Assembly: GCA_017303475.1 (NCBI GenBank)
Contig: JAFLBO010000015.1
Coordinates: forward strand, 62,001 to 126,000
Direction of reading: 5' to 3'
DNA: 64,000 nt
Source of the DNA: Chitinophagales bacterium
Lineage (GTDB): Bacteria; Bacteroidota; Bacteroidia; Chitinophagales; Saprospiraceae
Of this stretch, positions 31,967-40,886 are shown in pieces (positions within the stretch are counted from its first letter, which is position 1; the number at the start of each line of letters is the position of its first letter). A program made the position numbers and the translations under genes. A model generated the notes under the pieces. That model was not told the origin of the DNA and searched no databases. It saw only the letters and a program-made list of their open reading frames with translations.

Positions 31967-34069
31967 ATGAAACATCTCCTGTTCCTGCTGCTCCTGCTGC
32001 CCTGTCTGGCAAACGCCCAAAACACGCTGCGTTCAGTATCATCTCCCGATAAAAAAGTGTCGGTTACTATCGGGCTCAACAAAACCGGCGAGCCGTTCTA
32101 TAAAGTCAGCTTCAACGGAAAAACTGTGGTAGACTGGTCCAGATTGGGCTTTACTACCAAAGAAACAGACCTTCGAAGTGGATACACTTTAATGAATGCT
32201 CAAACAAGCACCTTTGATGAAACCTGGAAGCCAGTATGGGGTGAAGTTGCCCAGATCCGGAACCACTACAATGAACTGCGGTATACCATGGGACACCAGC
32301 AGTTGGGATCTGCCCTTACCATTCAATTCCGGGTATTTAACGATGGCATCGGCTTTAGGTACGATTTCCTGACCAAGGATAATGAGGGCAAGAAACTCAC
32401 TTTCACGGATGAATTGACGGAATTCCAAATGACCGGCGACCACACGGCCTGGTGGATTCCAGGCGATTTCGACTCCAACGAACACGTATATACCACCTGT
32501 AAGATCAGTGAGATTGATTGCGCCCGCTACAACAGGGAGCATGCCATTGCCACACAGCATATTGTGAAGATGAAAAATACCCAAACGCCCATTACCATGC
32601 GTATGGCCGATGGCACACACATAACGATTGCGGAGGCTGCTTTGGCTGACTTTGGGGCGCTTCACCTGGAAACAGACGTTAAAAAGCTGAAATTCAAGGC
32701 ATTCCTCATTTCCACTGCCGATTCTACGGTAAAATCGGTTAATACCCTGCCATTCCACACCCCCTGGCGGGTTGTTTTGTTGAGTAAAGATGCTGCCGGC
32801 ATTCTGCAATCCAAACTGATTATGAACCTGAATGAGCCTTGCAAAATCCAGGACGTTTCCTGGATCAAGCCTCAGAAATATGTCGGCGTTTGGTGGGAAA
32901 TGCACGTGGGCCTGGCCACCTGGGATTACGAAGCTACTGCTGATATGATGGCAGCCACGGGCAGAGAAGTAAAGGGAAAACACGGTGCAAACACTGAAAA
33001 TGTGCTTCGCTACGTAGATTTTGCAGCCCAATACGGCTTCGACGGAGTGCTGGTGGAAGGCTGGAATACCGGTTGGAAAGACTGGTTTGGCAAGATGAAA
33101 GATGAGGTATTTGACTTCGCCAAACCTTACCCGGACTTTGATATGGACCGGATAAGCCGGTATGCCAAAGAGAAGGGCGTTAAGATTATTTCCCACCACG
33201 AAACCTCCGCCGCAGTGCCCAGTTATGAACGTCAGATGGACGCAGCCTATGCATACATGAAGAAAAACGGGCAAAACGCTGTTAAGACAGGATATGTGGG
33301 CAAAATAATTCCACGTGGTGAATGGCACGACGGACAATGGATGAACAACCACTACTTGCGCGTAGCGGAGCGTACAGCCCAAAACCAGATCATGGTAGAT
33401 ATGCATGAACCTGTGCGACCCAGTGGTTGGCATAGAACCTGGCCAAACTGGCTGGCCAGTGAAGCTACCCGTGGCCAGGAATTTAACGCCTGGAGTACCG
33501 GCAACCCTCCTGAACACGAGTGCATTTTACCATTCACACGCAGCCTTGGCGGCCCCATCGACTACACCCCCGGTATTTTTGAAGTGCGTATGAGCGCATA
33601 CGACCCAAAGAAAACAGAGGTAGTACATACTACTGTTGCCAAACAACTTGCCTTGTATGTAACCCTGTACAGTCCGCTGCAAATGGCAGCCGACCTACCG
33701 GAAAACTATGAAAAGCGGCTCGATGTATTCCAGTTTATCCGCGATGTGCCTGTGGATTGGGATGATACAAAGATTCTTGAAGCCTCCATTGGCGATTATA
33801 TGACAGTAGCCAGAAGACAAAAAGGCGCTCAAAACTGGTTTTTGGGGAGTATAACAGACGAAAATCCGCACAAATTTGAAGCCCGGCTTGACTTCCTGGC
33901 TCCGGGAAAAACCTACGTAGCCACTATTTATGCCGATGGCAAGGGCGCTCACTGGAAAGACAACCCTTATCCTGTGAGTATCCGCAGTATTGAGGTAAAA
34001 AAAGGCGACAAATTGTTGTTGGATCTGGCTGCCGGAGGAGGTTGTGCGGTTTCGTTCAAAGTAAAATAG
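31967..34069 (+). CDS. Glycoside hydrolase family 97, alpha-glucosidase/galactosidase
   Basis: The protein has 700 aa from the ATG at 31967 with a signal peptide (KHLLFLLLLLPCLANAQ). The N-terminal beta-sandwich begins SPDKKVSVTIGLNKTGEP; the TIM barrel holds WEMHVG, DGVLVEGWNTGW, KIISHHETSAA and MVDMHEPVRPSGWHRTWPN, then a C-terminal beta domain. The Glu residues in HHET and MHEP match the pattern of inverting SusB-type members that need calcium, though this cannot be verified here. It likely splits alpha-linked glucose oligomers in the periplasm. It stands alone, without SusC/D genes. Confidence 0.93.
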   Translation: MKHLLFLLLLLPCLANAQNTLRSVSSPDKKVSVTIGLNKTGEPFYKVSFNGKTVVDWSRLGFTTKETDLRSGYTLMNAQTSTFDETWKPVWGEVAQIRNHYNELRYTMGHQQLGSALTIQFRVFNDGIGFRYDFLTKDNEGKKLTFTDELTEFQMTGDHTAWWIPGDFDSNEHVYTTCKISEIDCARYNREHAIATQHIVKMKNTQTPITMRMADGTHITIAEAALADFGALHLETDVKKLKFKAFLISTADSTVKSVNTLPFHTPWRVVLLSKDAAGILQSKLIMNLNEPCKIQDVSWIKPQKYVGVWWEMHVGLATWDYEATADMMAATGREVKGKHGANTENVLRYVDFAAQYGFDGVLVEGWNTGWKDWFGKMKDEVFDFAKPYPDFDMDRISRYAKEKGVKIISHHETSAAVPSYERQMDAAYAYMKKNGQNAVKTGYVGKIIPRGEWHDGQWMNNHYLRVAERTAQNQIMVDMHEPVRPSGWHRTWPNWLASEATRGQEFNAWSTGNPPEHECILPFTRSLGGPIDYTPGIFEVRMSAYDPKKTEVVHTTVAKQLALYVTLYSPLQMAADLPENYEKRLDVFQFIRDVPVDWDDTKILEASIGDYMTVARRQKGAQNWFLGSITDENPHKFEARLDFLAPGKTYVATIYADGKGAHWKDNPYPVSIRSIEVKKGDKLLLDLAAGGGCAVSFKVK

Positions 34070-34143
34070 GTACATTTTTATTGGGTGCTCGACTCAAAGC
34101 CTGCACAATACCCATACTTTTGTGCCAAATTTTACTTCAACTA

Positions 34144-34635
34144 ATGAAACAGCTATTCTCTTTCCTGCTTTCGCTGATGTTAATTGGCGCTTTTTTACCA
34201 TCATGCCAGAACAACGCCGAACCTGAAGGAAGCAAATTGGCTACCGAAGGTGCAATGGGCGCCAACCAAGCTACCCAACAAACGCCAGCTGCCGCAACAC
34301 CAACCAATGAGCCTCCACAAAATGCGGCCGGCGTGTGGCACTTCACCTGCCCCAAAGGATGTGCCGGTGGTGCAGGCTCTGCCTTGCCTTGTGGGCAATG
34401 TGGCACTACCCTGGTACATAACCAGATTTATCACGGTGAGGCTCAATCCATGAGCAGCCCGGCTGCACCTGGCGATAACGCTGCCGCTCCAGCCAAAAAA
34501 GAAGAGCCACCTCAAAACGCCAAAGGCGTATGGCATTTCACTTGTCCAAAAGGATGCTCCGGTGGCGCAGGCGCCGCTGCTCCTTGCGCACAATGTGGTA
34601 CTGTAATGACGCACAATGCGGTTTATCACCAATAA
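34144..34635 (+). CDS. Lipoprotein with two CPKGC-PCxQCG metal-binding-like repeats
   Basis: The protein has 163 aa from the ATG at 34144. Lipobox LPSC gives Cys21. After a Pro/Ala/Gln/Thr-rich linker come two near-identical modules of about 40 residues: NAAGVWHFTCPKGCAGGAG then PCGQCGTTLVHNQIYH, and NAKGVWHFTCPKGCSGGAG then PCAQCGTVMTHNAVYH. Each has CxxxC plus CxxC and two His, suited to bind zinc or another metal. The modules lie between low-complexity linkers. I do not recognise a named domain. The downstream CNNM-like gene starts 18 bases later. Confidence 0.75.
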   Translation: MKQLFSFLLSLMLIGAFLPSCQNNAEPEGSKLATEGAMGANQATQQTPAAATPTNEPPQNAAGVWHFTCPKGCAGGAGSALPCGQCGTTLVHNQIYHGEAQSMSSPAAPGDNAAAPAKKEEPPQNAKGVWHFTCPKGCSGGAGAAAPCAQCGTVMTHNAVYHQ

Positions 34636-34653
34636 TCAACCCGTAATAGCCTA

Positions 34654-35970
34654 ATGATTCTGGACATCCTGATTACATTGTTTTTGGTTTTTCTCAACGG
34701 TTTTTTCGTTGCGGCGGAGTTTGCTATTGTGAAAGTACGCTACTCTCAGATAGAGCTCCGGGCCAAAGGAGGTAACCAAATGGCCAAGGTGGCCCAAAAC
34801 ATCCTGAATCATCTGGATGCTTACTTATCAGCCACACAATTAGGCATTACACTGGCCAGTCTTGGTTTGGGTTGGATAGGCGAACCGGTGGTTTCCAAAA
34901 TCCTGATCGCTACATTCCACAGTTTCGGCGTTGAACTGCCGGAGGAGTCGGCGCATCAAATCGCTCTGCCGGTCGCTTTTGCGCTCATTACCGTGCTACA
35001 CATCGTATTTGGGGAACTCGCTCCCAAATCTATCGCAATTCGAAAACCAGAAGAAACGACCCTCTTCGTTTCTCTCCCGATGAGGGCGTTTTTTCTGGTA
35101 TTCAGACCCTTTATCTGGGTACTGAATGGCCTGGCTAACCGTATACTCAAAGCTATTGGCATACAACCTGCCGATGAGCATGAAGCCCACAGCGCCGAAG
35201 AATTGCGCTTGCTCATGCGACAGAGTCAGGCTAGTGGCGCCATCAAGGAAGACAATTTCCAGATCATACAAAATGCCTTCGATTTCTCAGAGTTGACTGC
35301 CCAACAGGTAATGGTGCCACGTAAGAGCATTTTTGCACTGGAAGTTGACACACCAAGGGAAGAAATCCTGAGTGCCATTCACGAAAACGGGTACTCCAGG
35401 ATTCCCGTGTATGAAGACGATATTGACAATATACTCGGTATTGTTTTTGCCAAAGACCTGTTCAAAGCCATCACAAAAGGCGGTGAATGGCAATTGCGCG
35501 ATATGCTTCGTCCGGTGCATTATGTGTACAACTCGGCCAAACTGAACCGTGTTCTGAAGGATTTTCAAAGCAAAAAGATCCATGTAGGGATTGTTATTGA
35601 TGAATACGGCGGCACAGAGGGTGTGATTGCCATGGAAGATATCCTGGAGGAGCTGGTTGGTGAAATTCAGGATGAATATGATGATGAAGTTGCACCAGTG
35701 CAAAAGAACGAAGACGGCTCTTTCAACGTCTCAGGTATTGCGCCTATTCACGATGTTAACAATTTTCTGCCCGTTCCGTTTCCGGAAAACAAGCAATACA
35801 ACACTCTTAATGGCTTGATTTTGAACCGTTTTGGCAGAATCCCTTCCGGAAATGATCCATTCCGCATTGAGCCTTATGAGGTTTTGATTCTGGAGCGCAG
35901 GCAGAATATCCTGATCCAGTTTCAGGTACGCCTGCTGGAAGATTTGCTGACGGAATCGGAGGAAGAATAA
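34654..35970 (+). CDS. CNNM/CorC-type hemolysin-family membrane protein
   Basis: The 438-aa protein has the DUF21 membrane domain at residues 1-190 (NGFFVAAEFAIVKVRYSQIELRAKGG and LGWIGEPVV), then two CBS domains (VMVPRKSIFALEVDTPREEIL, FAKDLFKAI and GIVIDEYGGTEGVIAMEDILEELVGEIQDE) and a C-terminal CorC_HlyC domain. Relatives move magnesium or are called TlyC-like hemolysins. TAATG links it to the next gene, so translation is likely coupled. Confidence 0.92.
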   Translation: MILDILITLFLVFLNGFFVAAEFAIVKVRYSQIELRAKGGNQMAKVAQNILNHLDAYLSATQLGITLASLGLGWIGEPVVSKILIATFHSFGVELPEESAHQIALPVAFALITVLHIVFGELAPKSIAIRKPEETTLFVSLPMRAFFLVFRPFIWVLNGLANRILKAIGIQPADEHEAHSAEELRLLMRQSQASGAIKEDNFQIIQNAFDFSELTAQQVMVPRKSIFALEVDTPREEILSAIHENGYSRIPVYEDDIDNILGIVFAKDLFKAITKGGEWQLRDMLRPVHYVYNSAKLNRVLKDFQSKKIHVGIVIDEYGGTEGVIAMEDILEELVGEIQDEYDDEVAPVQKNEDGSFNVSGIAPIHDVNNFLPVPFPENKQYNTLNGLILNRFGRIPSGNDPFRIEPYEVLILERRQNILIQFQVRLLEDLLTESEEE

Positions 35971-36527
35971 TGGGAATTCATATTTTAGGAGCTCCCGGCG
36001 CAGGCGTCAGCACATTGGGTCGTGCTCTGGCCCGGGAGCTGGATTACCGTTTTTTAGACACCGACGATTTTCATTGGTTCACAGACGATGCGCTGCCCTA
36101 TCGGCGCAGACGCAACCCGGAACATCGGCGGCAACTCCTGGGGGAGGCACTGGCCAGAGATAATCGCTGGGTGTTATCCGGTGCATTATGTGGATGGGGA
36201 GATGTGTTTATTCCACAATTCCAGGCTGCTGTACATCTATGGTTGCCAGCATCTGTACGTCTGGCACGCATTGAGGAACGGGAGACTGCCCGATATGGCG
36301 CAGAAAGAATTGGGCCCGGTGGCGACTTACACCTTGTTTTTGAAAAATTTTGCACCTGGGCCGCCGATTACGACAACCCTGAGGCTACACACCTGCGCAG
36401 TAAAAATCAGGAGCAAGCCTGGCTGGAAGCTTTGTCTTGTCCGGCATTACGCTTGGAAAAAGAAATGCCGGTAGCGGCGCTTGCAGAACTATCTCTGGAT
36501 TTTTTGCGGCAGCATCAGGTGGTTTAG
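35970..36527 (+). CDS. P-loop kinase-like protein lacking the Walker A lysine
   Basis: The 185-aa protein opens with HILGAPGAGVSTLGRALARE: the Walker A slot that is normally GKS/T reads GVS, so the phosphate-binding Lys is absent. The rest fits the adenylate-kinase-like family that I recall with GTST or GTTT at this point (FLDTDDFHW, RWVLSGALCGWGD, RLARIEERETARYGAERIGPGGD). The shared lysine loss suggests nucleotide binding of a different kind, or a family-wide substitution. Its start overlaps the previous stop and its 3' end overlaps lpxD, convergent, by 39 bases. Confidence 0.75.
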   Translation: MGIHILGAPGAGVSTLGRALARELDYRFLDTDDFHWFTDDALPYRRRRNPEHRRQLLGEALARDNRWVLSGALCGWGDVFIPQFQAAVHLWLPASVRLARIEERETARYGAERIGPGGDLHLVFEKFCTWAADYDNPEATHLRSKNQEQAWLEALSCPALRLEKEMPVAALAELSLDFLRQHQVV

Positions 36528-37553
36528 TTCTGCCAGCTTCTTCTCCAGTTCCAGCACTTTTCGTTGTAAATCAGGTAGTTGTTTGTAGACTACATGCGAT
36601 TTAATGAAATCACGGTAGCCAATAGCCGGGCTTCCGAACAAGGCAGTTCCTGGTGTTTCCACGCTGGAAGCCAAGCCACTTTGGGCCTGAACCTGAGTGC
36701 CGTCTGCAATTTTCAAATGACCGGCAAAACCGGCTTGTCCGCCCACGCGCATACTATTGCCCAGGTGTGTGCTGCCTGCCACTCCTACCTGCGCAGCCAA
36801 CACGGAGTTGTGCCCAACTTCTACGTTGTGAGCAATATGAATGAGGTTATCGAGTTTGGCGCCGGAGTGTATGATGGTGCTTCCCAGGCTGGCACGGTCA
36901 ATACAAGTAGACGCGCCAACCTCCACACGATCTTCCAGTACCACTTTGCCAACCTGTGGTATTTTGGTCCAGGTGCCGTCTTTTTGTGGTGCGAAACCAA
37001 AACCATCTGCGCCAATCACCGCATTGGCGTGAATGATGCAATTATTACCAACCTCGCAATCAAAATGGATACGCACACCAGGGTATAACACACAGTTATC
37101 ACCGATCCGGACATTTTTTCCGATAAAAACCTGCGGATAAATTTTGCAATTTTTGCCAATGGTAGCGCCTTGCTCTATTACAGCAAAAACGCCGATTTCA
37201 GTACCGGCGCCAATTTTTGCATCCTGGTGGATATAGGCCTTGTCCGAAATATGGGCGCCATTGGCATGGTTCGCCTGGTCAATAATTTTAAGCAAAATAG
37301 CCAGAGAGCTCCGAACATCGGCTGTGCGAACCAAAGTGGGCTTTACAGGCTTTGATGGTTGAAACTCGTTGTTAACCAACAAGATAGAAGCTCCGGTAGA
37401 GTACGCAAAGTCCTCATATTTGGGATTGTCCAAAAAAGTGAAGTCGCCATGTTGAGCGGCTTCAATGGGAGCTCCACGGGAAACGGTGGCATTGGAATCT
37501 CCTTCCACGGTTCCGCCGATAAAATTTGCTATTTGAGCGGCAGTCATAGTCAT
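36489..37553 (-). CDS. lpxD: UDP-3-O-acylglucosamine N-acyltransferase
   Basis: The protein has 354 aa from the ATG at 37553. An N-terminal uridine-binding domain (FIGGTVEGDSNATVSRGAPI, FLDNPKYEDF) is followed by a left-handed beta-helix of hexapeptide repeats, with NLIHIAHNVEVGHNSVLAAQ around the catalytic His, and a C-terminal coiled tail. It adds the second hydroxyacyl chain in lipid A synthesis. In Bacteroidota lpxD often stands near lpxC/fabZ, but here it is alone. Upstream on the minus strand a TACCTTTG box lies at 37612-37605. Confidence 0.95.
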   Translation of the reverse strand: MTMTAAQIANFIGGTVEGDSNATVSRGAPIEAAQHGDFTFLDNPKYEDFAYSTGASILLVNNEFQPSKPVKPTLVRTADVRSSLAILLKIIDQANHANGAHISDKAYIHQDAKIGAGTEIGVFAVIEQGATIGKNCKIYPQVFIGKNVRIGDNCVLYPGVRIHFDCEVGNNCIIHANAVIGADGFGFAPQKDGTWTKIPQVGKVVLEDRVEVGASTCIDRASLGSTIIHSGAKLDNLIHIAHNVEVGHNSVLAAQVGVAGSTHLGNSMRVGGQAGFAGHLKIADGTQVQAQSGLASSVETPGTALFGSPAIGYRDFIKSHVVYKQLPDLQRKVLELEKKLAELNHLMLPQKIQR

Positions 37554-37604
37554 GCCGGTTACAGAGTGCGCCAAAATGTGTCGATACAGCTAGGGATAAC
37601 CGCG

Positions 37605-37612
37605 CAAAGGTA
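37605..37612 (-). promoter_or_regulatory. lpxD -7 box TACCTTTG
   Basis: Minus-strand TACCTTTG, about 52 bases before the lpxD ATG. Confidence 0.45.
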
Positions 37613-37672
37613 GCAAAGGAAGTTGGATGCGAGCGGCAGAATTTACAGACCTGCGAAAATTCCCTGATTCTC

Positions 37673-39109
37673 CTACCCTACCGACATCCGGATTCTACGT
37701 TCCTGAGGAAGGTAGTTATTCATTCTGTTGGGCAAAATCTTCATCCACCCCAGGTTTAGACCCTGATATCTGGCCAATGTCCACCCTTTAGGCCAGTCTG
37801 CCGGAGGATCAAAGGTTTCCTTTTTCAGGAACAGCAAGGCTTGTTCTTCAGTAAGCTCTACGCCAGGTAAAGTTGGAGACACCCAAAAGCTTAGAGCAAG
37901 GGCATGACTTGGAATAAAATCCTTGCCCTTAAACTCGCCGATATTCACACCAAACCATTTGGTTTTCAATGTTTTATCTAATAAAAGATACTCTGCTTCC
38001 AGCCTTGCCGGCAAAGCAAGCACCTCTCCGGCAGGCGTTTGAAAAAAACGTGCTTCAGCTTCCGGATGGAGCCAGGCGGCAGCTTGGGGAATCAAGGCTT
38101 TGGGTAATGGCTTAAGTGATTTAAAACCGGCAGGTGGATTATGCCGGACAGCGCTTCCAGACTTTTTTCGGAAAGCAGCCAGGAAAAAGCCTTCTCCCTG
38201 TAGTCGATGTGGAAAAAACTGATAACCGCCTGCCGGTGTTTGCACAATCCCCCAGGCTTCCGGCACTTTTAATGAAATCAGCTCCAGAGGAAACTCCTGC
38301 AGTATCCAGGCAATGTTTCCATCATTCTCTTCGCGGTTGTAGGTACAGGTACTGTACAGCAAGACACCATCTGGTGCGAGAGATTGTATTGCCGAAGCCA
38401 GGATACGTTTCTGACGCGCCGCACAAAGCGCTACATGAGGCAGCGACCACTCCTGAACGGCATCCGGGTCTTTTCTGAACAATCCTTCGCCACTACATGG
38501 GGCATCTGTGAGTACCACATCAAACCAGTCTTCCAGGGCTGAAATCTCTTCTGCCTCGGCGCTGGTTACAGCCACATTGGGATGGCCCCAGCGTTCCAGG
38601 TTTTCACGCAAGGCGCTCGTGCGCGCCCGAATGACCTCGTTGGAAACAAGCAGGCTATTTGAAGACAACAAACTCAGCAAAAGGGTGCTTTTGCCACCTG
38701 GCGCGGCACATAAATCCAACACCTTGAGCGGTTTATCTAAAGATACGGTTTGCCGTACGGCCTCTGCCACAAACATGGAGGAGGCTTCCTGAACGTAATA
38801 AGCACCGGCATGAAATAAAGGATCCAGGGTAAAAACCGGGCGGTCGTGCAGATAAAAAGCAAGTTCATGCCATGGCACTGGCGTTACTTCTGTGTTTACA
38901 GGCTCCGGACTATCTTGTTTGCGTATTCCGGCGGCTATAGTCCATCTTCCGGCTTCCAGGGATTGTTTGGCATTCGCGGTAAGTTTGTTATTGTTCAATC
39001 GAATGCTTACCGGGGCGGGCAATTGCAGGGCCGACTCCAGTGCAGACCATTCATCGCCAAGAATAGCCTGCATTTGCCGGATAAAAGGAGGAGGAAGTAG
39101 GGAAGCCAT
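37673..39109 (-). CDS. RsmB/NOP-type rRNA or tRNA cytosine-C5 methyltransferase
   Basis: The protein has 478 aa from the ATG at 39109. The SAM-binding motif reads VLDLCAAPGGKSTLLLSLL. The catalytic pair of the NOL1/NOP2/Sun family is visible: TDAPCSGEGLFRKDPDA (motif IV Cys) and LLYSTCTYNREENDGNIAW (motif VI nucleophile Cys). It methylates cytosine-5 in rRNA or tRNA. The C-terminal PUA-like part is close to RsmF in length and order. The start is chosen because MASLLPPPFIRQMQAIL fits family N-termini. Confidence 0.9.
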   Translation of the reverse strand: MASLLPPPFIRQMQAILGDEWSALESALQLPAPVSIRLNNNKLTANAKQSLEAGRWTIAAGIRKQDSPEPVNTEVTPVPWHELAFYLHDRPVFTLDPLFHAGAYYVQEASSMFVAEAVRQTVSLDKPLKVLDLCAAPGGKSTLLLSLLSSNSLLVSNEVIRARTSALRENLERWGHPNVAVTSAEAEEISALEDWFDVVLTDAPCSGEGLFRKDPDAVQEWSLPHVALCAARQKRILASAIQSLAPDGVLLYSTCTYNREENDGNIAWILQEFPLELISLKVPEAWGIVQTPAGGYQFFPHRLQGEGFFLAAFRKKSGSAVRHNPPAGFKSLKPLPKALIPQAAAWLHPEAEARFFQTPAGEVLALPARLEAEYLLLDKTLKTKWFGVNIGEFKGKDFIPSHALALSFWVSPTLPGVELTEEQALLFLKKETFDPPADWPKGWTLARYQGLNLGWMKILPNRMNNYLPQERRIRMSVG

Positions 39110-39217
39110 GTAGAAGAACGTCTGTGCGCAGACAACTGAACGCAAAAGTGGGCTGAATATCCGAGATGCCAACAATGCAAGTTATTTTTACCCCATAAAG
39201 TTTTCCAACTGTACACC

Positions 39218-39715
39218 ATGCAAGCAAAAGCAGCCCTGTTAGCTACCATTCATCAGATTACCGACATCCTGGATCAAATTGAACCGCACGAATACCGGAA
39301 GCCGCTTCCGGAATACGATGGGAGCACGCTTGGTCAGCATTTCCGGCACATTCTGGAGTTTTTTATCTGCATGGAACGGGGATTGCCAGAGGGCATAGTG
39401 GATTATGCTTCCCGGGAAAGGAATCTCCTTTTTGAGGATTCGCCCGGAATAGCCAAAGATGCTTTATACAACTTCGCCGACACGCTGGAGCACTTAAATA
39501 CAGATTTAGCGCTGGCGTTTGTCGCTGAATTTGGGCAAGAAGGTCGGCCCAGCTACCAGAGTACATTGGGGCGTGAACTTGCTTTTGTATATGATCATGC
39601 CATTCACCACCTTGCCATTATTAAAATTGGGTTGCGTTGTCATTTCCCCCATATCCTGATTGATCGGGATTTAGGTGTTTCTCCATCTACCATTAAAGCA
39701 AGGGGAACGACTTAA
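39218..39715 (+). CDS. DinB-family putative metal-dependent enzyme
   Basis: The 165-aa protein is a four-helix bundle. A first metal His lies in STLGQHFRHILEFF and the others in YDHAIHHLAIIKIG, the usual DinB arrangement. DinB-like proteins include thiol transferases and many of unknown function. It converges on the hydrolase gene across a hairpin at 39744-39779. Confidence 0.78.
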   Translation: MQAKAALLATIHQITDILDQIEPHEYRKPLPEYDGSTLGQHFRHILEFFICMERGLPEGIVDYASRERNLLFEDSPGIAKDALYNFADTLEHLNTDLALAFVAEFGQEGRPSYQSTLGRELAFVYDHAIHHLAIIKIGLRCHFPHILIDRDLGVSPSTIKARGTT

Positions 39716-39743
39716 CCTGTGCAGGAATTGAGGTTAGAGTTTG

Positions 39744-39779
39744 TTGGGGATTTTCTTGCCGGAGTCAGAAAATCCCCAA
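39744..39779. terminator. Bidirectional hairpin between convergent genes
   Basis: TTGGGGATTTTC and GAAAATCCCCAA are perfect 12-base arms around a 12-base loop. Confidence 0.75.
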
Positions 39780-39873
39780 CTGGCTCTAAGCTTCAGTCTT
39801 TTACCAAACAAGTCAGCGTCTAGGCTCAAAAAATCCAGTGATCCGGCCAGGTACAAACCAGTATTTCAGGCCA

Positions 39874-40743
39874 CTATTTTCCCATAAGATAAGCCTTCAC
39901 CACAGCACGGGAGGCTTTGGCAGAAGCTTCGTTATAGCGTGGGCTGCTGGGATTGGCAAAAGCGTGGTTGGCATCGTAGCGCTGTACTGTTACCGTTTTG
40001 CCGGCTTCTTTCATGTTTTTTTCGAGGTCTGCTACCACCTGGTCGTTGATCCATTGATCCTGAGAGGCGTGGATAAAAAGGACGTCGGTAGACAAGGATT
40101 TGAGTTTTTCCAGGTCTTTTTCCGGCATTCCATAATACATAACGCAGCCTTTGGCCTTGTCTTTCAACAGCAGTGCCGCCTGCATGGACCATCCGCCGCC
40201 GAAACACCAGCCCATAGTGCGGTAATCCGCATTTTCGCCAAGCACTTTCATGGCGCCCTGAATAATGGCGGCCGAACGGGCAGGATCATTTGCTTTCATC
40301 AGGTTACCGGCTTCTTCGGGAGTAGTGGCTACTTTTCCATCGTAGAGATCCAATGCCAGCACATTGATGCCTAAATCATGACACCACATGGCTGTTTCAT
40401 TTTTGATATAATCGTTCAAGCCCCACCACTCGTGGAAAAGCAACAGGTATTTGTTGGTTTTGGCGTGCGACATCATCAAATAACCGCGGCCGTTGGGACC
40501 ACCTTCAACCGGGAAATCAACCATTTTGCCCTGATGATCCACTGTAATCGGCTTTGGCGAAGGGTGGGCTGCCAGGAATGCCGGATCGTTGGCAAAAGCG
40601 GCGAAATCATCCACACTGTGACACATCGGCATGGCGTTTTTAGTCGCCGGGGTGGGTTTTGCCACCGTAAAAGCATGAATCACGGCGGCGCCTGCCAGTA
40701 CTGAAACGGAGAACAAGACAGACCAGAGAAATTGTTTTTGCAT
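39874..40743 (-). CDS. Dienelactone hydrolase-family protein, exported
   Basis: The 289-aa protein begins with a signal or anchor sequence (FLWSVLFSVSVLAGAAVIHA). The alpha/beta hydrolase triad of the DLH type is present: Cys in GWCFGGG, Asp in HASQDQW and His in DANHAFANP. HEWWGLNDYIKNETA is the usual early motif. DLH enzymes open cyclic lactone esters, but many family members have other, often unknown, ester substrates. A promoter at 40767-40798 precedes it, so it is likely a single gene. Confidence 0.88.
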   Translation of the reverse strand: MQKQFLWSVLFSVSVLAGAAVIHAFTVAKPTPATKNAMPMCHSVDDFAAFANDPAFLAAHPSPKPITVDHQGKMVDFPVEGGPNGRGYLMMSHAKTNKYLLLFHEWWGLNDYIKNETAMWCHDLGINVLALDLYDGKVATTPEEAGNLMKANDPARSAAIIQGAMKVLGENADYRTMGWCFGGGWSMQAALLLKDKAKGCVMYYGMPEKDLEKLKSLSTDVLFIHASQDQWINDQVVADLEKNMKEAGKTVTVQRYDANHAFANPSSPRYNEASAKASRAVVKAYLMGK

Positions 40744-40766
40744 AGAGAGAGAGGATTTGGTTGAAA

Positions 40767-40798
40767 CAAAGATAAACTTTCAGGGTTTGTTGAACCAA
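40767..40798 (-). promoter_or_regulatory. Promoter TTG-N21-TATCTTTG of the hydrolase gene
   Basis: Minus strand: TTG at 40798-40796, 21 bases, TATCTTTG at 40774-40767; leader about 20 bases. Confidence 0.6.
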
Positions 40799-40826
40799 TA
40801 AAATCTGAAATGGTTGCAGAGAGGTG

Positions 40827-40876
40827 TTTTACCGCGGAGGCGCCATCTCTGCGTCTCCGCGACTCTGCGGTGAAAA
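40827..40876. repeat. Inverted repeat of the TTTTACCGCGGAG family
   Basis: TTTTACCGCGGAG and its near complement CTCTGCGGTGAAAA enclose CTCTGCGTCTCCGCG-type words. In the sense of the flanking minus-strand genes it reads purine-rich (CGCAGAGTCGCGGAGACG) first and pyrimidine-rich second. Confidence 0.85.
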
Positions 40877-40886
40877 AAACTCCGTT

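Noticed and set aside
32189..33517. 442-codon minus-strand open frame inside the GH97 gene
   Set aside because: Same reason: shadow of a well-supported gene, with no family match by eye.
36489..36527. Overlap of the P-loop gene and lpxD as a frameshift or assembly error
   Set aside because: Both reading frames are intact to their stops and both C-termini look natural, so a simple convergent overlap of 39 bases is enough.
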